From JAADIV01 sp964439085 (GTDB taxonomy: Bacteria; Desulfobacterota; Desulfobulbia; Desulfobulbales; VMSU01), in contig CAYTNB010000170.1 in NCBI GenBank assembly GCA_964439085.1, forward strand, positions 1 to 5,651: a DNA stretch of 5,651 nucleotides. The letters run 5' to 3'. The position numbers were made by a program, and so were the translations under genes. Of the stretch, positions 1 through 5,423 are shown in pieces (position 1 is the stretch's first letter; each line of letters begins with the position of its first letter). A model generated the notes under the pieces. It was not told the DNA's origin. It did not search any database and saw only the letters and a program-made list of their open reading frames with translations.

Positions 1-11
1 TTTTTGCTGCC

Positions 12-24
12 ATACAGGCTGTAT
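12..24. repeat. Short 13-bp palindrome near the window edge
   Basis: ATACAG and CTGTAT flank a single central G, giving a perfect odd palindrome, followed by a short CTTTT stretch. It could be the weak terminator of a gene lying to the left of the window or an operator half-site pair. The spacing does not fit a LexA box. Nothing in the sequence decides its role. Confidence 0.3.
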
Positions 25-67
25 CTTTTAGATATTTAACCACCGGGGCAATAACACACAAGTTTTT

Positions 68-97
68 ATAAGGGCAGCCACAGAGGCCCGCCCTTAT
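68..97. repeat. Inverted repeat / hairpin upstream of tolQ
   Basis: ATAAGGGC (68-75) and GCCCTTAT (90-97) are perfect 8-bp arms. Inside them GCC (77-79) pairs with GGC (85-87) around an ACAGA loop, so the whole block folds into one two-part hairpin. There is no T-run on the 3' side on either strand (the T-run at 63-67 is on the 5' side), so it is not a canonical intrinsic terminator. It may end or insulate transcription from an upstream gene, or be a protein-binding site; the function is unknown. Confidence 0.6.
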
Positions 98-116
98 GAG
101 ATTACTCTAATACTTC

Positions 117-145
117 TTGCGAATCCCGGACAGTTTGATTATTCT
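117..145 (+). promoter_or_regulatory. Possible sigma70-type promoter for tolQRA
   Basis: TTGCGA (117-122) and TATTCT (140-145) are separated by 17 bp, each matching the -35 and -10 consensus at 4 of 6 positions. Transcription would start near 152, giving a leader of about 75 nt before tolQ. It is the best candidate I found in the 225-bp leader, but matches of this quality also occur by chance. Confidence 0.3.
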
Positions 146-159
146 AGACCTTTTGAAAC

Positions 160-177
160 GGCGTCAGGGATGACACC
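160..177 (+). other. GNRA-type hairpin in tolQ leader
   Basis: GG-C-GTCA (160-166) pairs with TGAC-A-CC (171-177) across a GGGA tetraloop, which fits the GNRA class; there is one C-A mismatch in the stem. A competing pairing exists between ATGACA (170-175) and TGTCAT (205-210). The ribosome site (GGAG, 216-219) is outside both structures. A regulatory role is speculative. Confidence 0.35.
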
Positions 178-225
178 ACGAATAAATCAGTAAAACCAGG
201 AAGTTGTCATGCTTCGGAGTCTATT

Positions 226-924
226 ATGCAGGAACTAAGTATTATCAATATGTTTGTAAACGCCGGGCTAACGGTAAAGTTTGTCATGCTGCTTCTTTTG
301 TCATTTTCCATTGGTTCATGGTCTATCATTTTCAAAAAGGTGCTCCTTTATAGGAAAGTAAACCAGGAATCGGCCAAATTTTTAAAAAATTTCTGGAAAA
401 GCAAACAGTTATCCGAGGCCTTCAATTGGGCGGAAAAATCACCCCTCAGCCCTGAGGCCAATATTTTCATTATGGGATACAACGAGCTACAAAAATTAGG
501 TAAAAAAAAGCCCGGCAAAGGCAGTAACAACGAAACATTTGAAATGCGTTTGGCCGGTATGGAGAATCTTAAACGGGCCATAAAAAAAGCCGAAAGCGCC
601 GAAAATCAGCGACTCGGCCGCACCCTTAATTTCCTTGCCACCACCGGTAGCGCCACTCCTTTCATTGGATTGTTCGGCACCGTTTGGGGCATTATGACAT
701 CCTTTCATGGAATCGGCGTAAGGGGGTCTGCCTCACTCGCAGTTGTTGCGCCGGGTATTTCAGAGGCCTTGGTGGCCACCGCCGCCGGGCTGGCGGTGGC
801 AATCCCCGCCGTCATCTTTTTTAATCGTTTTTCAAGCCAGCTAAACTATTTTGAAAGTGATATGGAGAGGTTCTCGACAGATTTTTTAAATTTGGTAGAA
901 CGTGATCTGCTCACCAAACTGTAA
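226..924 (+). CDS. tolQ: TolQ, proton-channel subunit of the Tol-Pal system
   Basis: Inner-membrane protein of the MotA/TolQ/ExbB family; with TolR it forms the channel that uses proton flow to energise TolA during outer-membrane constriction. At 232 residues it has the normal family length. Three membrane spans are visible at about residues 17-39, 135-157 and 172-198, with a large cytoplasmic loop between the first two. The TM2 signature GLFGTVWGIM (148-157) and the TM3 stretch PGISEALVATAAGL (176-189) are the family hallmarks; Thr152 and Thr185 correspond by alignment to the channel-lining E. coli T145 and T178. The ATG at 226 is chosen because GGAG (216-219) sits 6 nt upstream. ExbB is the main alternative, but the following tolR, tolA and tolB settle the assignment. 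First gene of the operon. Confidence 0.97.
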   Translation: MQELSIINMFVNAGLTVKFVMLLLLSFSIGSWSIIFKKVLLYRKVNQESAKFLKNFWKSKQLSEAFNWAEKSPLSPEANIFIMGYNELQKLGKKKPGKGSNNETFEMRLAGMENLKRAIKKAESAENQRLGRTLNFLATTGSATPFIGLFGTVWGIMTSFHGIGVRGSASLAVVAPGISEALVATAAGLAVAIPAVIFFNRFSSQLNYFESDMERFSTDFLNLVERDLLTKL

Positions 925-933
925 GGCTGCGTA

Positions 934-1341
934 ATGAGACGTAAAAACCGTAGAATGATGTCAGAAATAAACGTCACACCAATGGTGGACGTAATGCTGG
1001 TTTTGCTGATCATCTTCATGGTAACCGCCCCCATGATGACCCAGGGGGTAGATGTTGATCTGCCCAAGACCACATCCAAGGCCCTGCGTCAGAAGGAAAA
1101 ACCGGTGGTCATCACCATCAACAAAAAAGGTCAAATTTACCTCAATCGCATTCGAGGCAGCCAAAAGATGCTCAGGGAACAACTTATAAAGCTGGCCCGC
1201 AATGGTGGCGATAAACGACCGGTATTTCTGAAGGCGGACAAGCGTATCCAATATGGTTTGGTGGCCGCAGTAATGGCCGATATCAAGGCGGCTGGCTTCA
1301 ACAAACTTGGCATGGTCACCAAACCAAACGATATACGATAA
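934..1341 (+). CDS. tolR: TolR, proton-channel partner of TolQ
   Basis: ExbD/TolR-family protein of 135 residues, the usual length. It has a short basic cytoplasmic N-terminus, one membrane span (about 17-36) and a periplasmic domain (about 45-128) that in homologues dimerises and can contact peptidoglycan. The conserved INVTPMVDVMLVLLIIFM stretch (12-29) contains Asp19, matching E. coli Asp23, the proton-carrying residue of the channel. The segment TAPMMTQGVDVDLP after the span is also typical. It starts 9 bp after the tolQ stop; its ribosome site AAGG (923-926) overlaps that stop, suggesting translational coupling. The C-terminus (LGMVTKP) looks complete, so the 155-bp gap that follows is not explained by a truncated tolR. 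Confidence 0.97.
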   Translation: MRRKNRRMMSEINVTPMVDVMLVLLIIFMVTAPMMTQGVDVDLPKTTSKALRQKEKPVVITINKKGQIYLNRIRGSQKMLREQLIKLARNGGDKRPVFLKADKRIQYGLVAAVMADIKAAGFNKLGMVTKPNDIR

Positions 1342-1496
1342 ATGGGAGCTATTAAACGCCACCTCATTCGGTGTCTGTCGCATACGCATACCTGCACAGT
1401 TACGGTATGGTAGCTTTAGTTTGGTTTTTTTGGCTTCTACCAAAATAGTTACAATAAAAGTTTCTGCCCGAATGGCTGGCTGCCGCATGACCAAAG
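1342..1496 (+). other. tolR-tolA spacer with nested inverted repeats
   Basis: I see no gene in this 155-bp spacer. An outer stem pairs GCCA (1358-1361) and CATTCGG (1365-1371) with CCGAATG (1468-1474) and TGGC (1477-1480). Inside lie CATACC (1387-1392) with GGTATG (1404-1409), TGGTAG (1408-1413) with CTACCA (1437-1442), and an alternative TTTTGG (1428-1433) with CCAAAA (1440-1445); the last two exclude each other. A T-run occupies 1425-1431. This could be a structured tolA leader, an attenuator, or decayed repeat sequence. No Shine-Dalgarno site precedes tolA. Confidence 0.4.
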
Positions 1497-2456
1497 ATGT
1501 CTGAATATATAAATCACCCCGCACTCTTCCCACTTGACCCGCCGCGCTACGACAACGATCGCATGCAATGGAGGACGCCCATAATCCTGGCATTCTCGAT
1601 TCATATTTTTGTGCTCGTCCTGTTAGTTATGCCTCCGTCATTTTTAACTCGTCATCGTGATTTTCAAGAGATCCAGACCATAAACTTATTCACCCCAGAC
1701 GAAATTAAGCCTGTCGCACACCGCCACAAAGCACAGCCCAAAACGAGGCTTAAACCACCAGTCAAAAAAATTATACCAGCCGCCAAACCCATCGCCCCCC
1801 CAAAGACTAAATCAATCAATATTGACGCACAGCCCAACCCATTAACAAAGCCAGAAAAAGTTCATTCTCTCAGACCCAGAAAAATAAAAAACCGACCGCC
1901 GAAGCCGCCTAAAAAAGTAAATACCAGCGAAGATCTTCTCCGCCAGGCCTTAGAAAGAACAAAGGCCAGAATTAATGAGAAAAACGAGATTCGCCAAGTA
2001 AAGCACGCCCTTTCCAATCTGGTCAAAAATCTCCATACCATTTCAGAGCCGCCAGAGAAACCGGCGCAAGTTGAGACACTACCTCAAGCTCAAGAACCCG
2101 CAGCAGTCACAACAAACAACAACGGGCAGGGAAAATCTACAGGGCCATCAAGCGCAGCCATCGATAAGGCAATGCGGCGATACTATATGGCAATCTCAAG
2201 GCGAATACACGACAATTGGTCGTTGCCGGAAACCCAGAACTGGAGCCCATCACTTGAGGCCATTTTTGTTATCGTCGTGCAGCGAAATGGCACACTTTTG
2301 AAAACCTTTTTCGAAAAAAAATCACCCAATATCTATTTTAACCAGTATGTTGAAAAAACAATTACGGCCTCGGCACCAATGCCAGCTTTCCCAGCCGACA
2401 TCAAAAAGAACAGGCTTGAAATAGGCCTGAAATTCAGGCCTAGCGGCATGTTTTAG
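1497..2456 (+). CDS. tolA: TolA / TonB-like energy-transducing protein
   Basis: Predicted TolA: anchored in the inner membrane, it spans the periplasm and passes TolQR-derived force to TolB and Pal. Of 319 residues (E. coli TolA has 421), 1-26 are cytoplasmic, about 27-47 form a single membrane span, about 70-142 are a Pro/Lys-rich extended linker, about 143-185 look helical, and about 223-316 form a TonB/TolA-type C-terminal domain. Its marker is YYMAISRRIHDNWSLP (229-244). His36 and Leu43 fit the SHLS spacing of TonB/TolA spans, but the usual first Ser position is Ala32. The start is uncertain: the ATG at 1497 is the first after an in-frame stop at 1488-1490 and lacks a ribosome site; the ATG at 1563 (Met23) also lacks one and would remove the N-terminal extension. 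The name rests on synteny, since the family grades into TonB. Confidence 0.87.
   Translation: MSEYINHPALFPLDPPRYDNDRMQWRTPIILAFSIHIFVLVLLVMPPSFLTRHRDFQEIQTINLFTPDEIKPVAHRHKAQPKTRLKPPVKKIIPAAKPIAPPKTKSINIDAQPNPLTKPEKVHSLRPRKIKNRPPKPPKKVNTSEDLLRQALERTKARINEKNEIRQVKHALSNLVKNLHTISEPPEKPAQVETLPQAQEPAAVTTNNNGQGKSTGPSSAAIDKAMRRYYMAISRRIHDNWSLPETQNWSPSLEAIFVIVVQRNGTLLKTFFEKKSPNIYFNQYVEKTITASAPMPAFPADIKKNRLEIGLKFRPSGMF
2422..2442. repeat. 21-bp perfect palindrome inside the tolA 3' end
   Basis: TAGGCCTGAA (2422-2431) and TTCAGGCCTA (2433-2442) are perfect 10-bp arms around one A. It overlaps the codons for the last residues of TolA and ends 14 bp before the end of the stop codon. In RNA it would form a stable hairpin. 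The nearest T-run (2451-2454) is 8 nt away, so it does not look like a standard terminator. It might protect the tolQRA message 3' end or bind a protein. Confidence 0.7.
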
Positions 2457-2471
2457 CAATTCTTTTGTCGA

Positions 2472-2477
2472 TATAAT
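2472..2477 (+). promoter_or_regulatory. Perfect TATAAT box downstream of tolA (possible tolB promoter)
   Basis: TATAAT matches the sigma70 -10 consensus exactly and lies 15 bp after the tolA stop. No good -35 hexamer exists 16-18 bp upstream (the best is TGTTTT at 2449-2454), and there is no TG extension. If active, transcription would begin near 2484 and the tolB leader would include the whole repeat element at 2536-2748. Weak evidence. Confidence 0.25.
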
Positions 2478-2535
2478 ACACATCAGCCGAAGCAAAAAGA
2501 TTGCGCAACGTTTTATGGTAATTTTAAAATGGTCA

Positions 2536-2748
2536 GGTAGAGTTGTAAAAAGTCTCGGGATGGCTAAGTAGCTAAGCGTATACTTCGAAAAGTTTGACAT
2601 ACAGACGAGCGAACGAAGCGAGACTCCGAGGCATAGTGATTTTTTAGGTGCAAGGCCATACATATGGTATGCCTCGTGCCTAAGAAATTGCTACAACGCA
2701 GTAGGTCGGATTGCGATGCCCCTTTTAGGTACTTTTTACGACGCCATC
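2536..2748. mobile_element. MITE-like repeat element in the tolA-tolB spacer
   Basis: A block of about 213 bp is bounded by imperfect terminal inverted repeats: 2536-2553 against the reverse complement of 2731-2748, 14 of 18 matching, with a core GTTGTAAAAAGT (2542-2553) versus GTCGTAAAAAGT at 11 of 12. Inside are a tandem GGCTAAGT/AGCTAAGC (2562-2577), a small ACTT-CGAA-AAGT hairpin (2582-2593), an inverted pair TCCGA/TCGGA (2625-2629, 2706-2710), and the long stem at 2634-2693. It has no coding capacity. I see no clear target-site duplication. The end sequence resembles a motif I remember as dispersed in Desulfobacterota genomes, from memory only. It fills most of the 357-bp tolA-tolB gap. 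Confidence 0.6.
2634..2693 (+). repeat. 27-pair stem-loop, core of the tolA-tolB element
   Basis: Bases 2634-2661 pair with 2667-2693 around a 5-nt loop (2662-2666), with one bulged C (2656) and one A-C mismatch (2652/2675). Five of the six imperfect positions (2637/2690, 2638/2689, 2643/2684, 2649/2678, 2650/2677) are G-U wobbles when read as + strand RNA, and would be A-C mismatches on the other strand. The hairpin therefore stays well paired only in the sense transcript. It may act as a processing or stability element between tolA and tolB. Confidence 0.75.
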
Positions 2749-2765
2749 ACCCTTGGTAAATGAAC

Positions 2766-2786
2766 ACTTCGACAAGCTCAATGAAC
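2766..2786. repeat. TTCGACAAGCTCA-type dispersed repeat upstream of tolB
   Basis: The core TTCGACAAGCTCA (2768-2780), flanked by TGAAC on both sides (2761-2765 and 2782-2786), matches a short motif (reverse reading TGAGCTTGTCGAA) that I remember as an abundant dispersed intergenic repeat in many environmental bacterial genomes. It begins 17 bp beyond the right end of the MITE-like element and ends 14 bp before the tolB ribosome site. Recognition is from memory; copy number in this genome is unknown. Confidence 0.45.
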
Positions 2787-2813
2787 TGATTATATTGATT
2801 AAGGTAGTAAAAC

Positions 2814-4106
2814 ATGAAACAATTCCCAAAGATATTAGCAACCATTATCCTATTGAGCGGATTTCTATATGCATGCCCGGCCAGAGCCAGGGTGTATCTT
2901 GATATCACTTCGGCCGATCTCCGCAAATTACCAATAGCCATCCCCCATTTTATTGATAAACACCACCCAACAGCCATAACAGAAAAGGGCAGAAAGATGG
3001 CTGAGTTGGCGAGTAAAGCTTTGACCCTGCATGGTTTTATAGACATTATTCCAGCCAAATCATATAACAACGACAGGGGAACTAATTGGAAGAACGTCGG
3101 AGCCGACTTTGTAATATTGGGGAATTATTACAGTGATAAAAATTCAGGGATGGTTTTAGAGATTCGCTTTATAAATACCAGCGACGGCAGCATGATTACC
3201 GGCAAGAGATACAAGGCTCCATGGTCAAAACAATCAAATATGATCCGTAAATTCTGTGATGAGGTAATCTATCAACTCTCGGGTACCAATGGGGTCAGTA
3301 ATACTAAAATTGCCTACGTCTCCGATCAAACAGGCAGCAAGGAAGTTTATTTAGCCGACATCTTGGGAGAAAATATCCGCCAAGTCACCAATCACCATGA
3401 TATTACCGTATCACCCAGATTCTCACCTGATGGCAAAAAACTGGCCTACACATCATACCATCGAGGTAACCCCAACCTTTATATAACCAATCTCTCACAA
3501 AGCAAGGTAACCAAGGCCATTTCATGGCGGCGTGGCTTAAATATAGCACCCGCCTGGTCCCCAAATGGCAAAACCATGGTGATTACCCTGAGCAAGGACG
3601 GCAATCCCGATTTATACCTCATGGCAGTCAATGGCCGCATAATCCGGCGACTGACAAAAAATAAAGGTATTAACGTTTCCCCAACTTGGGCCCCGGATGG
3701 CAAACACTTGGCCTTTGTCTCCGATCGTAGCGGCACACCGCAAATTTACATCATGGATATGAATACTAAAATAACCAAGAGGCTGACCTACCAAGGGACG
3801 GAAAACACCACCCCCAACTGGTCCCCTAATGGTGAGACAATAGCCTATACCGCTCGTGAAGGCAGTACGCACCAAATATTTATAATTAGCCCTAGTGGTG
3901 GCCAACCCACCCAACTGACAAAATATTGGGGGGATCACGAATCGCCATCATGGGCACCGGACAGCCGACAGATAATATTTTCGAGGTTCCGTAATGGTAA
4001 AAAGCAACTTTGCCGAATTTTTATCAAAGGTAAAGGGGTGATACCCATGACTAATCTTAAGGGCAACCAAGAATTTCCACAGTGGTCACCCAGGCTTAAG
4101 TACTAG
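2814..4106 (+). CDS. tolB: TolB, periplasmic beta-propeller of Tol-Pal
   Basis: Periplasmic TolB binds Pal and the TolA C-terminus, coupling inner-membrane energy to release and redistribution of Pal. Length 430 matches the family (E. coli 430). A signal peptide covers about 1-26, with a basic start, a hydrophobic core and a probable signal peptidase I site after ARA. An N-terminal alpha/beta domain (about 27-155) precedes a six-bladed propeller with PD40-type motifs at about 200, 246, 289, 333, 377 and 421 (SPRFSPDG, APAWSPNG, SPTWAPDG, TPNWSPNG, SPSWAPDS, FPQWSP), spaced 43-46 residues; the last closes the ring at the C-terminus. Cys21 in LYAC resembles a lipobox, but Tyr at -2 argues against lipidation. 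The ATG at 2814 is supported by AAGG (2801-2804), 9 nt upstream. Separated from tolA by 357 bp, so it may be transcribed partly independently. Confidence 0.97.
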   Translation: MKQFPKILATIILLSGFLYACPARARVYLDITSADLRKLPIAIPHFIDKHHPTAITEKGRKMAELASKALTLHGFIDIIPAKSYNNDRGTNWKNVGADFVILGNYYSDKNSGMVLEIRFINTSDGSMITGKRYKAPWSKQSNMIRKFCDEVIYQLSGTNGVSNTKIAYVSDQTGSKEVYLADILGENIRQVTNHHDITVSPRFSPDGKKLAYTSYHRGNPNLYITNLSQSKVTKAISWRRGLNIAPAWSPNGKTMVITLSKDGNPDLYLMAVNGRIIRRLTKNKGINVSPTWAPDGKHLAFVSDRSGTPQIYIMDMNTKITKRLTYQGTENTTPNWSPNGETIAYTAREGSTHQIFIISPSGGQPTQLTKYWGDHESPSWAPDSRQIIFSRFRNGKKQLCRIFIKGKGVIPMTNLKGNQEFPQWSPRLKY

Positions 4107-4294
4107 GAGGCTGTCCGAGAATAGAGAGCCTACTACAGATAAGCGCAGACATCGAAGCCGGAGAAATTGGCCCAGTTTTCCAACTTTTCGCTACGGCTGT
4201 TACGTAGCACTGCTATGCACCGCCAGTCGTGCCTTGTTGGCACGCCAAATCACACCGTAATTTTGTAACACTTTATGGCTTACGAGACCTAGAT
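4107..4294. repeat. tolB-cpoB spacer: repeat-rich, pal absent
   Basis: This spacer sits where pal normally lies and encodes no Pal. It begins directly at the tolB stop with GAGGCTGTCCGAGAAT, which resembles insertion-sequence or REP-type ends. Inverted repeats include 4104-4112 with 4127-4135 (8 of 9), GCTACG (4190-4195) with CGTAGC (4203-4208), TAGCA (4205-4209) with TGCTA (4211-4215), and CGTGCC (4228-4233) with GGCACG (4239-4244). On the minus strand a frame of about 38 codons runs from about 4249 to a TAG at 4134-4136, just inside the putative end. That arrangement would fit the 3' tail of a transposase plus terminal repeat, but the frame has no recognised motif. A REP-like non-coding repeat is equally possible. 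Confidence 0.45.
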
Positions 4295-4301
4295 AGGAGA
4301 A
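4295..4301 (+). promoter_or_regulatory. Ribosome binding site deciding the cpoB start
   Basis: AGGAG (4295-4299) lies 7 nt before the ATG at 4307. The reading frame is open further upstream to an ATG at 4229, but that ATG falls inside the CGTGCC/GGCACG hairpin, has no ribosome site, and would place 26 polar residues before an otherwise clear signal peptide. The start at 4307 is therefore preferred. Another ATG at 4302 is out of frame. Confidence 0.85.
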
Positions 4302-4306
4302 ATGAA

Positions 4307-5347
4307 ATGAAATCCAGAATCAGTCAACTAGCAATCATCATGTTTGTAGCACCATTTATAACGCACTGCGTCCCATCTCAAGACGTTAACAATCTGGATT
4401 TAAAAGTGCGGAATATTAATAACCGCGTCGTCCAAATAAATAAAGCTGTTGATAAACTGAACAACCCAGAACAAATAGACAGTATCCAAAGCAAGCAGGC
4501 GTCTATCGATAATAGTGTTGATAATCTCAACATGGACATGTTGCAGATTAAAGGCCAGCTTGAAGAAACCAGCCATAATTACCAAATTATGCAGACAGAA
4601 AATAAACAGTTCAAGATCGATCTAAACAGGACGATCGCCGATTTAGCAGATCAGATCTCCCTGTTAACGGATCAGCTAAATCAAACAAACGAGCGGCTTG
4701 TAGCTGTTCAACAAGCGGGTAAAAAAACCGCCAATGCGGTCGCTGCATCTTCTGAACAGGCAAAGGCTGCAATGTCTCAGGCAAAAATAGCTGACGACAA
4801 AGCCTCTGCTGCCAGAGAAGCAGCAGAGGAAGCGGGTAACAAATTAGAATCCTATAAAAAATCAGCGACAAAAGCACCCCATCTAATCATCCCACACCAA
4901 AAAAAAATGACCCCGGCAGAGCAAAAAAAAGCTGCTTCAGCACCTAAAAGCACCACCAAAAGTACTACTACAAACACAGACAATACGCTTTACGACCAAG
5001 CCCTTAATTTATTCAGAAAAAGCAATTTCACCGAATCGTACCAAACTTTTAACAAATATTTAAATAAATTCCCTAAGGGTAAATTGGCCCCCAACGCCCG
5101 CTTTTGGATGGGTGATTGCTATTATAGTCAGCAGGAATACGAGCTTGCCATATTAGAGTATCAAAAGGTTATTGCCAACTTTCCAAAACATGCAAAAGCC
5201 CCAGCTGCCTTACTTAAACAGGGCCTAGCCTTTGAAAAATTAAAAGACAATGACACTGCCAAAATCGTCTATAATAAGTTACTGAAAGAGTACCCCAAGA
5301 GTGAACAAATGCAGATAGCGAAAAAAAGAATTGCAGCAATTAAGTAA
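4307..5347 (+). CDS. cpoB: CpoB/YbgF-type Tol-Pal TPR protein
   Basis: In E. coli CpoB (YbgF) is a periplasmic protein that binds TolA and coordinates PBP1B peptidoglycan synthesis with outer-membrane constriction. This version has 346 residues, longer than the 263 of E. coli. Order: signal peptide (about 1-20); a long predicted coiled coil (about 27-183) with heptad-like Leu/Ile spacing, ending in an Ala-rich stretch (about 142-178); a Lys/Thr/Pro-rich linker (about 184-225); and three TPR repeats (about 229-345) with typical NARFWMGDCYY and AILEYQKVI motifs. Cys21 follows the hydrophobic core as ITHC-VPSQ, suggesting a lipoprotein, as in many deltaproteobacterial relatives, though His at -1 is atypical for a lipobox. 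Here it follows tolB directly, without pal. The TPR domain and synteny make the family assignment firm; lipidation is uncertain. Confidence 0.92.
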   Translation: MKSRISQLAIIMFVAPFITHCVPSQDVNNLDLKVRNINNRVVQINKAVDKLNNPEQIDSIQSKQASIDNSVDNLNMDMLQIKGQLEETSHNYQIMQTENKQFKIDLNRTIADLADQISLLTDQLNQTNERLVAVQQAGKKTANAVAASSEQAKAAMSQAKIADDKASAAREAAEEAGNKLESYKKSATKAPHLIIPHQKKMTPAEQKKAASAPKSTTKSTTTNTDNTLYDQALNLFRKSNFTESYQTFNKYLNKFPKGKLAPNARFWMGDCYYSQQEYELAILEYQKVIANFPKHAKAPAALLKQGLAFEKLKDNDTAKIVYNKLLKEYPKSEQMQIAKKRIAAIK

Positions 5348-5366
5348 ATGAAATAAACAAGCTCGG

Positions 5367-5388
5367 TATTGCTTTTTCGTAGGCAATA
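5367..5388. repeat. Small inverted repeat after cpoB
   Basis: TATTGC (5367-5372) and GCAATA (5383-5388) are perfect arms around a 10-nt loop. The T-run lies in the loop and not after the stem, so this is a poor terminator. No other terminator occurs between cpoB and the tRNA, so read-through into the tRNA gene is possible. Confidence 0.4.
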
Positions 5389-5397
5389 TGCTAAAAA
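5369..5397 (+). promoter_or_regulatory. Possible promoter of tRNA-Leu
   Basis: TTGCTT (5369-5374) and TAAAAA (5392-5397) are separated by 17 bp, with 3 and 4 matches to consensus. A C-rich discriminator (TCCCCCT, 5400-5406) follows, which is typical of growth-rate-controlled stable RNA promoters. Transcription would start near 5404, about 20 nt before the mature tRNA. It overlaps the weak hairpin at 5367-5388. Confidence 0.35.
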
Positions 5398-5423
5398 GAT
5401 CCCCCTACATATTAGACGTATTT

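Noticed and set aside
1307..1504. Plus-strand open frame of 65 codons between tolR and tolA
   Set aside because: It overlaps the tolR end in another frame, has no ribosome site or recognisable motif, and the spacer shows inverted-repeat structure instead of coding character.
961..1593. Long minus-strand open frame (210 codons) across tolR and the tolA start
   Set aside because: It is antisense to tolR, whose protein matches its family end to end; the minus-strand product shows no recognisable domain and crosses the tolR-tolA spacer.
2322..2663. Minus-strand open frame across the tolA 3' end and the repeat element
   Set aside because: It runs through the tolA coding region and into the long stem-loop; the predicted product has no coherent domain.
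2768..2796. Promoter-like TTCGAC / TATATT pair just before tolB
   Set aside because: The -35 match is only 2 of 6, and the predicted start would fall within the tolB ribosome site.
4229..4306. N-terminal extension of CpoB starting at the upstream ATG
   Set aside because: It would put 26 polar residues before the signal peptide, start inside a hairpin and lack a ribosome site, whereas the ATG at 4307 has AGGAG at good spacing.
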